Shown: piece after piece, positions 48,955 to 57,201 of the stretch
How positions within the stretch are numbered: position 1 is the stretch's first letter
Layout of the letters: every line of letters begins with the position of its first letter
Source of the DNA: an uncultured Treponema sp.
GTDB taxonomy: Bacteria > Spirochaetota > Spirochaetia > Treponematales > Treponemataceae
Length of the DNA: 64,000 bases
Reading direction: 5' to 3'
NCBI GenBank assembly: GCA_947165895.1
Contig: CAMVCB010000009.1
Coordinates: 26,254-90,253, forward strand
The notes under the pieces: model-generated
Told to the model about the DNA's origin: nothing
What the model saw: only the letters and a program-made list of their open reading frames with translations
The model's database searches: none
Translations under genes and position numbers: made by a program

Positions 48955-49056
48955 GATGTTGCTCACGCGGAGGGCGTGTCATTCAAATGGAAATGACAGG
49001 CTGGATAAGGTGCAGGTTGAAATACCTGAATTTTATCCAGCCTTTTTTGTTTTTGG
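48955..49056 (+). ncRNA. Candidate guanidine-IV (mepA-type) riboswitch leader
   Basis: Three stems run in order: CACGC/GCGTG (48964-48978), GTCATT/AATGAC (48978-48997), and the terminator hairpin. Between the arms of the last are AGGTGCAGGT and CCTG, which can pair. The leader directly precedes a MATE exporter gene. From memory, order, CGGAGGGCG loop and terminator overlap match the mepA motif; no covariance check was possible. Confidence 0.55.
48999..49048 (+). terminator. Intrinsic terminator within the MATE leader
   Basis: GGCTGGATAA (48999-49008) pairs perfectly with TTATCCAGCC (49033-49042), followed by TTTTTT. It lies 16 nt before the MATE start, so read-through must be controlled. Confidence 0.8.
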
Positions 49057-49063
49057 AGGACTT

Positions 49064-50410
49064 ATGGCTGAAACAACTTTGTTTACTTCCGGGAAAATTG
49101 CTCCCCGGCTTCTTCGTTTTGCGCTTCCAGTTCTTGGGGCTTTGTTTTTACAGTCTTTTTACGGTGCAGTTGATTTACTGATTGTAGGTCAGTTTGGAAA
49201 TGCAGCTGATGTTTCTGCGGTTGCAACCGGAACAATGATGATGCAGACCATTACTTTTATAATCGTTGGTCTTGCTATGGGTACAACCATTCAGATGGGT
49301 CAGGCTCTAGGGGCTGGTAAAAAAGAACTGGCTGCAGATATTGTCGGAACGAGCGTAATCTTTTTTGCTTATCTTGCCCTTATTGTTACTGTATTGATGA
49401 TTTTTCTCACCCGCCCCTTTGCTCTTCTTATGCAGACTCCAAAGGAAGCATTTGATAAAACCTGTATGTATGTTCATATCTGTTCGGCAGGAACTGTTTT
49501 TATAACTGCCTACAATATGATGGGCGGAGTTTTCCGCGGAATGGGAGATTCAAAAACCCCGCTTCTTACAGTTTTTGTTGCCTGCATAATTAACATTTTT
49601 GGTGATCTTCTTTTTGTAGCCGTTTTTCACATGGCAGCAAGTGGGGCTGCTCTGGCTACTGTTATTGCACAGGCTTTGAGTGTTCTATTTTGTCTGATTA
49701 TTGCAAAAAAACGAGGGCTTCCATTTACTTTCTCAAAAAAGAATATCCACTGGAAGGGATATCTTGTGACTCTGGTCTGCAAAACTGGTGCGCCAATTTC
49801 TTTACAGGACGGACTTGTTACTGTATCTTTCCTTGTGATAGCGGCAATCATCAACCGGCTTGGCTTGATTGCATCTGCGGGTGTAGGAGTAGCAGAACGT
49901 GTCTGCGGATTTATTATGCTTGTTCCTTCTGCATTTTCTCAGTCTTTGAGTGCCTTTGTAGCCCAGAATATTGGAGCCGAAAAATATGACCGAGCAAAAA
50001 AAGCATTGCTGTATTCTATTGCGGCCTCTCTGGCTTGTGGTGTGCTTATGGGCTATTTTGCCTTCTTCCACGGAAATCTTTTGGCTGCCATTTTCTCTAA
50101 AGACAAGGAAGTAATTTCAGCCGCCCATTCTTATCTTAAGGCCTACGCCATCGACACACTTTTTGTTTCATTTCTCTTCTGTTTTATCGGATATTTTAAT
50201 GGATGCGGAAAAACTTCCTTTGTTATGATTCAGGGAATCGTGGGTGCTTTTGGCGTACGAATTCCTGTTTCATATTTGATGAGCCGCACTGCGAATCCAA
50301 CGCTTTTCAGAATCGGACTTGCAACACCGTCTTCAACTTTTGTGCAGATTATCTTGTGCGGGATTGCCTTTTTGATGTTGGAAAGGAAGAGAAAGAAAGG
50401 AATCATATAA
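49064..50410 (+). CDS. MATE-family multidrug exporter (riboswitch-linked)
   Basis: This 448-aa protein starts at ATG 49064 after GGAGGA; an upstream in-frame reading crosses the terminator hairpin and is rejected. Twelve membrane helices form two MATE repeats, the first opening APRLLRFALPVLGALFLQSF and containing ATGTMMMQTITF. If the leader is guanidine-IV, the likely substrate is guanidinium or related cations. The family uses Na+ or H+ gradients. It is unrelated in leader to the second MATE gene at 55134. Confidence 0.9.
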   Translation: MAETTLFTSGKIAPRLLRFALPVLGALFLQSFYGAVDLLIVGQFGNAADVSAVATGTMMMQTITFIIVGLAMGTTIQMGQALGAGKKELAADIVGTSVIFFAYLALIVTVLMIFLTRPFALLMQTPKEAFDKTCMYVHICSAGTVFITAYNMMGGVFRGMGDSKTPLLTVFVACIINIFGDLLFVAVFHMAASGAALATVIAQALSVLFCLIIAKKRGLPFTFSKKNIHWKGYLVTLVCKTGAPISLQDGLVTVSFLVIAAIINRLGLIASAGVGVAERVCGFIMLVPSAFSQSLSAFVAQNIGAEKYDRAKKALLYSIAASLACGVLMGYFAFFHGNLLAAIFSKDKEVISAAHSYLKAYAIDTLFVSFLFCFIGYFNGCGKTSFVMIQGIVGAFGVRIPVSYLMSRTANPTLFRIGLATPSSTFVQIILCGIAFLMLERKRKKGII

Positions 50411-50427
50411 ATGAAACTATTTAAAGA

Positions 50428-50541
50428 ACTGCCTGGCCATGGACACTTTTTAATCCTGAAGAAAAAATCCAAAGGCATGAAACTGTTTTCCCTGAAGAAT
50501 GCAAAAAGGTTTTTGAGATGGGAAAGAGGATTTTTCAGTAA
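50428..50541 (+). pseudogene. C-terminal gene remnant, copy 2
   Basis: The frame reads AWPWTLFNPEEKIQRHETVF, then EECKKVFEMGKRIFQ and a stop. It matches the remnant at 46679-46798 at most positions and also lacks a start, so a common ancestral gene was reduced twice or the remnant was copied. Confidence 0.5.
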
Positions 50542-50559
50542 TACTTATCGATATTGCGC

Positions 50560-51036
50560 CTATGACTCATTCACCAGTTTTCCGGTCATGTGCTCAATTT
50601 CAAGCTCAAGACACTGAACGCGGGGAAGGGCGTTTGCCAGTTCTTTTTCAAGATATTCCTGGTCATCTGTGAATTTCTGAACCAGTTTTGTGCAGATTTT
50701 GCGGGTAAGGTCCGGGTCAGTCACAAGGCGGATTTTTCCAAAGACGATTACACTGTTGATGTTCAGAGCCCATTCACCTTCCTTGCGGTAGCCCGAATCG
50801 TAAACGCAGAAGCTTGCCTTATCGTAATTTTTTATGGCATCAATTTTGTGGCCTTCTTTTGCACCGTGAAAATAAATCTTGTTGTCTTCTTCGCAGTAAA
50901 AATGAGAAAGGGGAAGTCCGTAAGGGTATCCGTCATCGCCGAGCAGTGATAAAACTCCGCGTTTTTCATTTTTCAAAATCTCTTTGCATTCAGCGTCTGT
51001 AATCTGCTGCTTGAATCTTCTCATTTGTCGGAACAT
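50560..51036 (-). CDS. PNPOx-family flavin protein
   Basis: This 158-aa protein has a pyridoxamine 5'-phosphate oxidase-like split barrel. GVLSLLGDDGYPYGLPLSHF and KIYFHGAKEGHKIDAIKNYD match the family's NimA/5-nitroimidazole-reductase-like branch, whose members bind FMN or heme. The substrate cannot be assigned. It lies 10 bases after the EamA-like gene on the same strand, sharing its leader. A truncated copy is at 36340-36606. Confidence 0.85.
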   Translation of the reverse strand: MFRQMRRFKQQITDAECKEILKNEKRGVLSLLGDDGYPYGLPLSHFYCEEDNKIYFHGAKEGHKIDAIKNYDKASFCVYDSGYRKEGEWALNINSVIVFGKIRLVTDPDLTRKICTKLVQKFTDDQEYLEKELANALPRVQCLELEIEHMTGKLVNES

Positions 51037-51046
51037 ATATTTACTC

Positions 51047-51472
51047 CTATTTCTTATTTATAAAATACAGCCCTGCAAGGCAGATTGCAACTCCCAAAAC
51101 CTTGCTCCAGCTGATTACTTCATGATAGCCGATAAGTCCCACAAAAATCAGAATGACTGCCAGCGCCGCATTGGAAACTGTTGCCAGTGTGCTGACTTTC
51201 CAGCCTGCTTTGTAGGCAAAGATAAAGCCTACTTCAAGTCCCGTAATTACGATTCCAAGAATGATTGTTGCCCAGTTGGAGTGGGAAAACTCTTTGAGGA
51301 TATTCCCGCCCTTTGTGGTGACAAAGAAAGCAGTGGCTGAGAACAGCGTTGCCACAGCATAAGTGATTGTCATGCTGGCATAGGTGTTCATCTGCTCAGG
51401 GATTCCCTTTGCGCAAATCTGATAAAGAGTGTTTGCAAATACAATGATTAAAAGCGGCCAGATGTAATTCAT
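51047..51472 (-). CDS. Small EamA/SMR-type transporter
   Basis: This 141-aa protein has four membrane helices and a single EamA-type repeat, so it probably works as a dimer: YIWPLLIIVFANTLYQICAK, IILGIVITGLEVGFIFAYKA and VISWSKVLGVAICLAGLYFI. Half-size EamA proteins export metabolites or drugs. It is first in a two-gene operon with the PNPOx gene, controlled by a terminator-containing leader. A remnant of its end is at 36625-36662. Confidence 0.85.
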   Translation of the reverse strand: MNYIWPLLIIVFANTLYQICAKGIPEQMNTYASMTITYAVATLFSATAFFVTTKGGNILKEFSHSNWATIILGIVITGLEVGFIFAYKAGWKVSTLATVSNAALAVILIFVGLIGYHEVISWSKVLGVAICLAGLYFINKK

Positions 51473-51487
51473 GGGCTTCTCCTTATA

Positions 51488-51575
51488 GAAAAATTGCCCA
51501 TCTTCAAAGACCTTACGATGTGGCTGAATGTTATAGGGATGAAAGTTCCCGGCACATTCCTACCCGGTGGCAGAT
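51488..51575 (-). ncRNA. Structured leader RNA with terminator before the EamA gene
   Basis: On the minus strand the leader contains a CCGG-N11-CCGG arm, GAATGT with ACATTC, and a terminator GCCACATC-N14-GATGGGC followed by U-rich sequence (51488-51524). It lies between a strong promoter and the transporter gene. I could not assign a known riboswitch class. Confidence 0.55.
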
Positions 51576-51581
51576 AAGGGT

Positions 51582-51610
51582 ATTATAGCGGAAATGAGGG
51601 CGAATGTCAG
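51582..51610 (-). promoter_or_regulatory. Promoter of the leader/EamA/PNPOx operon
   Basis: Read on the minus strand, CTGACA (51610-51605) and TATAAT (51587-51582) are 17 bp apart. Transcription would begin near 51575, at the start of the structured leader. Confidence 0.7.
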
Positions 51611-51616
51611 TTAGTC

Positions 51617-52213
51617 TTAGTTTTTAATGATAGCCAGGGCACAAGGCATTCTGCCGTCAACAACTTCGTAAGTGACATCAGAATATCCCATATCTGCAAA
51701 AAACTGTTTGTAAGATTCAAAATCGAACTGGCGCTTGAAGTTTGCACCCAGAATCTCAATGAACTTTACGGCAGCTGTACCGCTTCCTTTTGACATGTTG
51801 ATGTAGGTCGGAATGATGATAGTTCCGCCCGACTTTGTAACGCGTTTGAGTTCAGAAAGTGCCTTTTCCGGTTCTGGAAGAAGGTGAATGACGTTTCCGG
51901 CTACGACTTTATCAAAAGAGGCTTTGGAAAACTCAAGCTTTGTTATATCAGCCTTCTGGAAAGTTACATTTTTGAAATGACGGCACTTTTTTGAAGCCTG
52001 TCTGAGCATTCCTTCTGCAAAATCAGTTGCAATGAGACTTGTGCATTTTTCTACTATATATATGCTGATTGCGCCGGTTCCGCAGGCACATTCAAGCACT
52101 TCGTCCTGAGCGTTTATATATTCTGCGACTTTCTTTCCCGTGCCGGTGTAAACCTTCTTGTTGTAAATGTTTTCAAATAAATCGTATAAACCTGCTATTT
52201 TGTTCCAGAACAT
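51617..52213 (-). CDS. Class I SAM-dependent methyltransferase
   Basis: This 198-aa protein has motif I in EVLECACGTGAISIYIVEKC, an acidic ATDFAEGML strand end, and the post-I region KADITKLEFSKASFDKVVAG. It belongs to the UbiE/Methyltransf_11-like group; substrates range from quinones to metabolites and cannot be read here. Its 3' end borders the EamA operon promoter, so the two are separate units. Confidence 0.88.
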   Translation of the reverse strand: MFWNKIAGLYDLFENIYNKKVYTGTGKKVAEYINAQDEVLECACGTGAISIYIVEKCTSLIATDFAEGMLRQASKKCRHFKNVTFQKADITKLEFSKASFDKVVAGNVIHLLPEPEKALSELKRVTKSGGTIIIPTYINMSKGSGTAAVKFIEILGANFKRQFDFESYKQFFADMGYSDVTYEVVDGRMPCALAIIKN

Positions 52214-52446
52214 GTAATACCTCTTTTATTCATTGCATGATTTATAAATTGCCTTGTCATGTAAAAGGCTATATTTCCAACTTATCACACTTGACTCTTA
52301 AAATCCATAAGAGCACTAATTCGCGGCAAAAAAAAAGAGACTGGAAACCTCAGCACATCAAGTAATGACATACTAATTCGTTTACAATCTCTTAATTCAA
52401 AAGTCTATTGATAATCTTGTTTTCTTGAGAAGCAGATAAAAACTAA

Positions 52447-53106
52447 TTAATTTTTACTGATATAAATTTTTAGAGGTGCTTCTTTATCAAAATTCCTTGT
52501 TATTGCATATTTTGTTTTATCTGTATTTGTTTTGATTTCATTAGCGCTCTTTATAAAACCTGAGAGTTTAGTCTTATATTCGTTAAGAGCATCTGCCGAA
52601 AGTTCTCCTGTTGCAGTACAGGTTGTTTCAGTGAAGGTGATTGTCGCGTCATTTGAGAGACCCATGCCTTTTATAGCCTGTTGTCTTTTTTCAGCCTCGG
52701 AAAGTTTATTAAATGCAGCAAGCTGTTCAGCAGACATCATTTTTGAAAGATCCGTAATGTTTTTTCTTGAGCCGGAATTATAAGTCAAAGTATCACCGCT
52801 TTGGGTTGCTTTGATATTGTATTCATTATAATTTCCCTTATTTTCATCATTTGAAACTGTTTGTATTGTCCAGTTTCCATCAGCGAGAGTTACTTCTGCT
52901 ACGGTTGTTGTGCAGTCATCAAAAGAACTGCTGGAACCAGATGTATTTGTTGTTGAGTTATTTGAGTTGTTGGTACCTGATGAACCAGTTGTGCTACTTG
53001 ATTTTGTGGTGTTGTCATCAGATGAACTTCCATTTGAGCATCCAAAGAATGCACAAGCCAAAGCTGTTGCTGCAATTAGAGCAGTGATTTTTAAAAGTTT
53101 TTTCAC
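52447..53106 (-). CDS. Lipoprotein, hypothetical, GTG start
   Basis: This 219-aa protein starts at GTG 53106, 6 nt after a perfect GGAGG; longer readings start in a hairpin region. The leader KKLLKITALIAATALACAFF ends at lipobox Cys, then a Ser/Asn/Thr-rich linker of about 40 residues. The globular part includes NWTIQTVSNDENKGNYNEYN and a helical KNITDLSKMMSAEQLAAFNK. No family is recognised. Upstream lie three nested inverted repeats and a 20-bp palindrome that may control it. Confidence 0.75.
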   Translation of the reverse strand: MKKLLKITALIAATALACAFFGCSNGSSSDDNTTKSSSTTGSSGTNNSNNSTTNTSGSSSSFDDCTTTVAEVTLADGNWTIQTVSNDENKGNYNEYNIKATQSGDTLTYNSGSRKNITDLSKMMSAEQLAAFNKLSEAEKRQQAIKGMGLSNDATITFTETTCTATGELSADALNEYKTKLSGFIKSANEIKTNTDKTKYAITRNFDKEAPLKIYISKN

Positions 53107-53141
53107 AATATTCCTCCACGTTTTATGTCCGCCGACATTAT

Positions 53142-53219
53142 TATGTTGCGAAACGAGCGAAAAGCGAAGTTTCGCAACATAGGAATATTTCAATTCCTAT
53201 GTTCAGTGTACACTGAACA
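53142..53219. repeat. Nested inverted repeats and 20-bp palindrome
   Basis: TATGTTGCGAAAC pairs with GTTTCGCAACATA (53142-53181). AACATAGGAAT overlaps that arm and pairs with ATTCCTATGTT (53177-53204). TGTTCAGTGTACACTGAACA (53200-53219) is a perfect palindrome overlapping the last arm. The first two stems are mutually exclusive in RNA, and the palindrome looks like an operator. Confidence 0.65.
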
Positions 53220-53367
53220 AATTTTTGTAGAAAAATGTTTGAGGATTTTTTATAAATTGAATGCATTATATTGAAGTGGATGACAAAGATTTGACTTACA
53301 CAGTGTTTCCTATTTTGATTAACTTTCTTCTATAATATAGATTATTTTAAGTACAGTATTAAGTGTA

Positions 53368-53514
53368 TCTACAAAAGGCTTATTCTCAAACAGCTATAAA
53401 GTTAGTTTCGATAAAACATTTGAGCAGGGAGAGGTTAGAGCAAAGCTGACGGATAAGGATAAGTATTATCAGAAACACTTTACCGCAATAATGACTACAT
53501 ATTGGCAAATATAA
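53368..53514 (+). pseudogene. Unidentified C-terminal coding remnant
   Basis: An open stretch of about 48 codons without a start encodes KVSFDKTFEQGEVRAKLTDK and ends IMTTYWQI at TAA. It looks like the tail of a lost gene. The rest of 53220-53549 is AT-rich, with a TATAAT-like site near 53332 and nothing else that I recognise. Confidence 0.35.
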
Positions 53515-53532
53515 AGAAAATTGCCAATATGT
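53497..53532. repeat. Perfect 12-bp inverted repeat
   Basis: ACATATTGGCAA and TTGCCAATATGT are separated by 12 bases and overlap the end of the coding remnant. It lies 18 bases before the YiiX-like gene, with no T-tract, so an operator is more likely than a terminator. Confidence 0.55.
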
Positions 53533-53549
53533 GGTAGTAGGAAAGTAGG

Positions 53550-54065
53550 ATGAACAAAAGTATTTTACAAAACGGCGACCTGCTTTTTATGAGTGATGAA
53601 TCAGAGTTCTCAAATGCTATCATAGAAACAACAGAAAAATACAGTCACGTGGGAATCTACTTTGACGGAATGCTTTACCATGCTTCACGAAAAAGGGGAG
53701 TGGCAAAACAGAAACTTGAAGAATATCTTGTAGAAGAAAAACATGAAGTTTTCATTTACCGTTACCCGGAGATTGATGCCGAAATCATCAGGGAGAGGGC
53801 AGAGCGGTATTTAGGCTGCCAATACAATCATTCCTTCTACCCTGACAACGGAAAGTTTTACTGTTCTCAATACATTGCAGAAATCCTTCCGATTTTTGAT
53901 GTTGTCCCAATGAAGTTTGGGGATGGTGAAAAAGAGGTATCTGATTACTGGACGAAGTATTACGAGGAATTAGGAGTGCCGGTTCCAGTAGGAAAGCCGG
54001 GAACAAACCCAGGTCAGCTTGCAAAGTCCGAAAAACTTCACTACATTGGGAAACTCGATTATTAA
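53550..54065 (+). CDS. YiiX/YebB-like permuted papain-fold hydrolase
   Basis: This 171-aa protein has the YiiX/YebB pattern: QNGDLLFM near the start, the catalytic His in EKYSHVGIYFDG, and the catalytic Cys in NGKFYCSQYIAE. Members of this NlpC/P60-related group act on peptidoglycan or lipid substrates, most by hydrolysis. There is no signal peptide, so it acts inside the cell or is exported by another route. It is followed 10 bases later by a small basic gene. Confidence 0.8.
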   Translation: MNKSILQNGDLLFMSDESEFSNAIIETTEKYSHVGIYFDGMLYHASRKRGVAKQKLEEYLVEEKHEVFIYRYPEIDAEIIRERAERYLGCQYNHSFYPDNGKFYCSQYIAEILPIFDVVPMKFGDGEKEVSDYWTKYYEELGVPVPVGKPGTNPGQLAKSEKLHYIGKLDY

Positions 54066-54075
54066 AGGAAACAAC

Positions 54076-54540
54076 ATGAACGAACTTACACCGATTCAAA
54101 AAGAAATAGTAACTGCCCTTGAGCAGATGAAAGAAAAGTCTCTTATAACTGAAGCAAATCTCGCAAAGAAGATTCGAGAAAACGCAAAAATCTCCAGCAA
54201 GAATAAGGCCGGAATCTGTCTTAAAGATCTTGAAGTTTGCATTGAATATCTTGGTGAAAACAAAGAGCTGCCTTACGCACTTCATCTTAACAGCGCTAAT
54301 GATATTCTGATTAAGAAAGTAGGGAGCGATGAGTCTTTGAGCGGCTGTGTTGCGAGGGAATGGAAACTACTGGATGGGGATGCGAAAAAGCGTCGACAGT
54401 CCAGTGAAAAGTCTATTTCAGTTTTGACTAACGGCGATTTACGGCAGAAGGCTTCTGGAGGGAAGGGGCTACAGAAACGAAATAACAGGAAGAAGATGAG
54501 TTTTAGGGATGTGGAGGATGAGATAAAATTAAATTGTTAA
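54076..54540 (+). CDS. Hypothetical basic protein, 154 aa
   Basis: I do not recognise this family. The N-terminal half is helical (IQKEIVTALEQMKEKSLITE), and the C-terminal third is strongly basic (KRRQSSEKS, KGLQKRNNRKKMS). That suggests nucleic-acid or membrane-surface binding. It starts at ATG 54076 after AAAGGAAA, 10 bases after the YiiX-like gene, and is probably co-transcribed with it. Confidence 0.55.
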   Translation: MNELTPIQKEIVTALEQMKEKSLITEANLAKKIRENAKISSKNKAGICLKDLEVCIEYLGENKELPYALHLNSANDILIKKVGSDESLSGCVAREWKLLDGDAKKRRQSSEKSISVLTNGDLRQKASGGKGLQKRNNRKKMSFRDVEDEIKLNC

Positions 54541-54737
54541 ATTTAAGCTTTTTATTTTAGCATTGCATTATTCATTGTGTAATAAAGGACGTGCTCTGCT
54601 CTTAAGGCATGTGAGTAATCACATTTATCTAAAAGTATTTATATGTTAAAATATTTTATATATTAGCTGATTCTGAAGATTTTAAGAAGCTTGGTGAACA
54701 AATTAGGAGTCTTTCGCAGCATAATTATGAAAAAGGG

Positions 54738-55082
54738 ATGCTACCAGATTTGTCAAATATTAATATGGGAGCATTACAAAAACAACAAAAGAACTCATAT
54801 TTAGCAGACATAAAAAGATTAATTTCAAACTGTAAAATAACTGGTAATTTTGAACAATGCGAATCAGAATTAGAAGAATACACTAAGAATTACATAGATG
54901 AAAAATTTCCTATTTCTTTAGATACAATGTTTAATATTTTGCATAGTTACCAAATGGAAGAAACTATGAGTATTATAGAAATTCCATTACAGTCTTTTTT
55001 ATTATATGCAGAATTAATTAAACAGGTATATTTCTATATTCAAGAGACTTATATAAAAAAGCAGTTCGATAATGAGGTTTAG
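54738..55082 (+). CDS. Hypothetical protein, 114 aa, start uncertain
   Basis: This is a mostly helical, acidic protein with AT-rich codons, unlike its neighbours. The frame is open for about 33 codons before the first ATG (LADSEDFKKLGEQIRSLSQH), and those codons look protein-like, so the true N-terminus may have been lost or may use a rare start. No family is recognised. The upstream gap 54541-54700 holds only AT-rich sequence. Confidence 0.45.
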   Translation: MLPDLSNINMGALQKQQKNSYLADIKRLISNCKITGNFEQCESELEEYTKNYIDEKFPISLDTMFNILHSYQMEETMSIIEIPLQSFLLYAELIKQVYFYIQETYIKKQFDNEV

Positions 55083-55120
55083 TCTTGGATGACCATCTCC
55101 CTCAAAAAATAATTAAGTGC

Positions 55121-55126
55121 TATAAT
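55121..55126 (+). promoter_or_regulatory. -10 box of the second MATE gene, leaderless candidate
   Basis: TATAAT ends 7 nt before ATG 55134, with no ribosome site between. Together with the arrangements at 2825 and 27545, this suggests leaderless initiation. The -35 (about 55098) is weak. Confidence 0.45.
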
Positions 55127-55133
55127 GCCAGCT

Positions 55134-56456
55134 ATGACAACGCAGGAACTTTTTGGGCATCAGAGAATCAGTCGAATTCTGCTCCGCCTTGCCCCTCCGG
55201 TAATGTTTTCCCAGCTTATCCAGGCACTTTATAATATTGTTGATAGTTTTTTTATTGGCCGGGCAGGAGAAAGCGGGCTTACTGCTCTTTCAATTATATA
55301 TCCTGTCCAGCTTTTGATGATTGCGCTTGCTGTAGGAACCGGTGTTGGAATAAATACTGCAATGGCAATGAAACTGGGGCGGGGCAGAAAAGAAGAATCA
55401 AAGAAAATCAGCGGAATGGCTATGCCTCTGGCCTTGATTTTATGGGGAATTTTTGCCCTTGCAGGCTTTTTCTTTATGCCTATGTATGCACGTCTCGGAA
55501 CCTCGTCACCAGAAGTTATTGAAGATGTAATTTCTTACGGAAGAATAGTCTGTATTTTCAGTTTCGGGCTCTTTTTAGAAAGCGGATGGACAAAAGTTCT
55601 TCAGTCGGAAGGAAATATGCGTCTTCCTATGCTGGCTCAGGTTGTCGGAGCTGCTGTGAATATTGCTTTAGACCCGATTCTGATATTCGGACCTGGCTTT
55701 TTTCCTGCTTTGGGTATAGAAGGTGCAGCTTATGCTACTGTTATCGGGCAGATTGCTGCGGGACTGGTCGTAATGAACAAAGGATTTCGCCGTCCACCTA
55801 AAAGAGCATTCTTTTCAGTCTATTCAGCACTTATTTTTAAGCTTGGACTTCCTAATATGCTCATGCAGTCGGCCTATACTTTTTATATTCTGGGCTTAAA
55901 TTTGATTTTGAAAGGCTTTTCAGACCAGGCTGTTACGGCTCTGGGACTTTATTATAAGTGGCAGACTTTCTTTTTTATACCTCTTGGATCAATGCAGACC
56001 TGTGTAGTTCCTGTTATCAGCTATAATTTTGGCAGTAATCAGCTGGGCAGATGCAGAAAAACCGTTCGGGAATCAATTTTATTTGGTATGGCACTGATGT
56101 TTGCAGGAACCTTATGTTTTGAACTGATTGCAGATCCAATGTTCCGGGTTTTTACAAAAGATGAAGAAGTGATTAAAATAGGGGTGTGGGGCTTTAAGTT
56201 TATCGGTGTAAGCTTTATTCCTATGGTAACATCGCTGATGTTTCCGGTAGTTTTTCAAGCTCTGGGCTTTGCTTTCAAAAGTTCATTTTTGACAGTTTTC
56301 AGAACGGTAATACTTTTTGTTCCGCTGGGATATTTGTTTTCCCGTTTTGGACTGAAATACTTCTGGCTGACATTTCCTATTACAGAAAGCCTGACAACTC
56401 TTGCAGGCTATATTTTTTATTCAGGATGGAAGAGGAAATCTGAGGTTTTAAGATGA
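55134..56456 (+). CDS. MATE-family exporter
   Basis: This protein of about 440 aa has twelve helices in two MATE repeats, opening SRILLRLAPPVMFSQLIQAL and containing NIVDSFFIGRAGESGLTALS, then AVGTGVGINTAMAMKLGRGR. It is close to MepA/YeeO-like exporters of gut bacteria. I favour ATG 55134 because ATG 55125 overlaps the -10 box. There is no riboswitch-like leader, unlike the MATE gene at 49064. It converges with the esterase gene. Confidence 0.9.
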   Translation: MTTQELFGHQRISRILLRLAPPVMFSQLIQALYNIVDSFFIGRAGESGLTALSIIYPVQLLMIALAVGTGVGINTAMAMKLGRGRKEESKKISGMAMPLALILWGIFALAGFFFMPMYARLGTSSPEVIEDVISYGRIVCIFSFGLFLESGWTKVLQSEGNMRLPMLAQVVGAAVNIALDPILIFGPGFFPALGIEGAAYATVIGQIAAGLVVMNKGFRRPPKRAFFSVYSALIFKLGLPNMLMQSAYTFYILGLNLILKGFSDQAVTALGLYYKWQTFFFIPLGSMQTCVVPVISYNFGSNQLGRCRKTVRESILFGMALMFAGTLCFELIADPMFRVFTKDEEVIKIGVWGFKFIGVSFIPMVTSLMFPVVFQALGFAFKSSFLTVFRTVILFVPLGYLFSRFGLKYFWLTFPITESLTTLAGYIFYSGWKRKSEVLR

Positions 56457-56520
56457 AAACAGCATACTTCTTATAATGTACCTTCTGTCTACCTGATCAA
56501 TTTTTAGCTCATCCATAATT

Positions 56521-57195
56521 TTATCGTTCCAGAATCCATTTAATCCCTTTAGCAGTACGTAAAGCTGCATCCGTAAAGTGATTTCCTTTGTTTAATTCAA
56601 AAATTACCGGGATTTCCAGTGATTTATACAGTTCAAAAAGAGATTCAGTTTTATCCTGGACTGTTGCCAGTACTTTATTCTTGGCTTTTGCTTCAGTATC
56701 TCCAAGAGAAAGATAGATACAGTCAGGCTTTTTTATAAAATTGTGGGATTTTACATATTCTTCAAAACCCGGAAACCATAATGAACCTGATGCAGATACA
56801 ATCCGTGAGAATACATCAGTTTTACAGGCTGCGTATATGGCAAAAAGACCTGCAAGAGAATATCCGGCAAGTGCGATATATGAAGGTTTTGCCCCCATTG
56901 AATCACAGACAGACGAAATAATCTTGTCTGTCAGAAGCGAAAGATAAGAATCTGCTCCTCCGGAAAATCCGCCGTCATTTTTGTATAATGCAGGGCTTTC
57001 CCAGGGAGAAAGTTCATTATTCCAGTCCAGATTACTTATTGCGGCAAGGCAAAAAGGCGGACAATTCAGTTTCCGGCATTCATTGCATACTTCATTGCCT
57101 TCATCCCCGTAAGTATTGAGAATTACAAGGGGCGAAGAAGTATTTTCCGAGCCGAAAAGTGCTATCTTTTTGCCTTCAATTTCCAGAGCTGTCAT
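56521..57195 (-). CDS. Alpha/beta-fold esterase
   Basis: This 224-aa protein has the nucleophile elbow ALAGYSLAGLFAIYAA, a following SASGSLWFPGF, and a late ELNKGNHFTDAALRTAKGI carrying the catalytic His. This is the pattern of small Fes/esterase-D-like hydrolases. NYP-like NTYGDEGNEVCNECRKLNC adds several cysteines near the N-terminus. There is no signal peptide, so the substrate is probably cytoplasmic. It lies 6 bases downstream of the MIF-type gene and is co-transcribed. Confidence 0.82.
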   Translation of the reverse strand: MTALEIEGKKIALFGSENTSSPLVILNTYGDEGNEVCNECRKLNCPPFCLAAISNLDWNNELSPWESPALYKNDGGFSGGADSYLSLLTDKIISSVCDSMGAKPSYIALAGYSLAGLFAIYAACKTDVFSRIVSASGSLWFPGFEEYVKSHNFIKKPDCIYLSLGDTEAKAKNKVLATVQDKTESLFELYKSLEIPVIFELNKGNHFTDAALRTAKGIKWILER

Positions 57196-57201
57196 GTATT
57201 T

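Noticed and set aside
48905..49063. N-terminal extension of the MATE protein
   Set aside because: The extension reads through a perfect terminator hairpin and structured leader, and the later ATG has the ribosome site.
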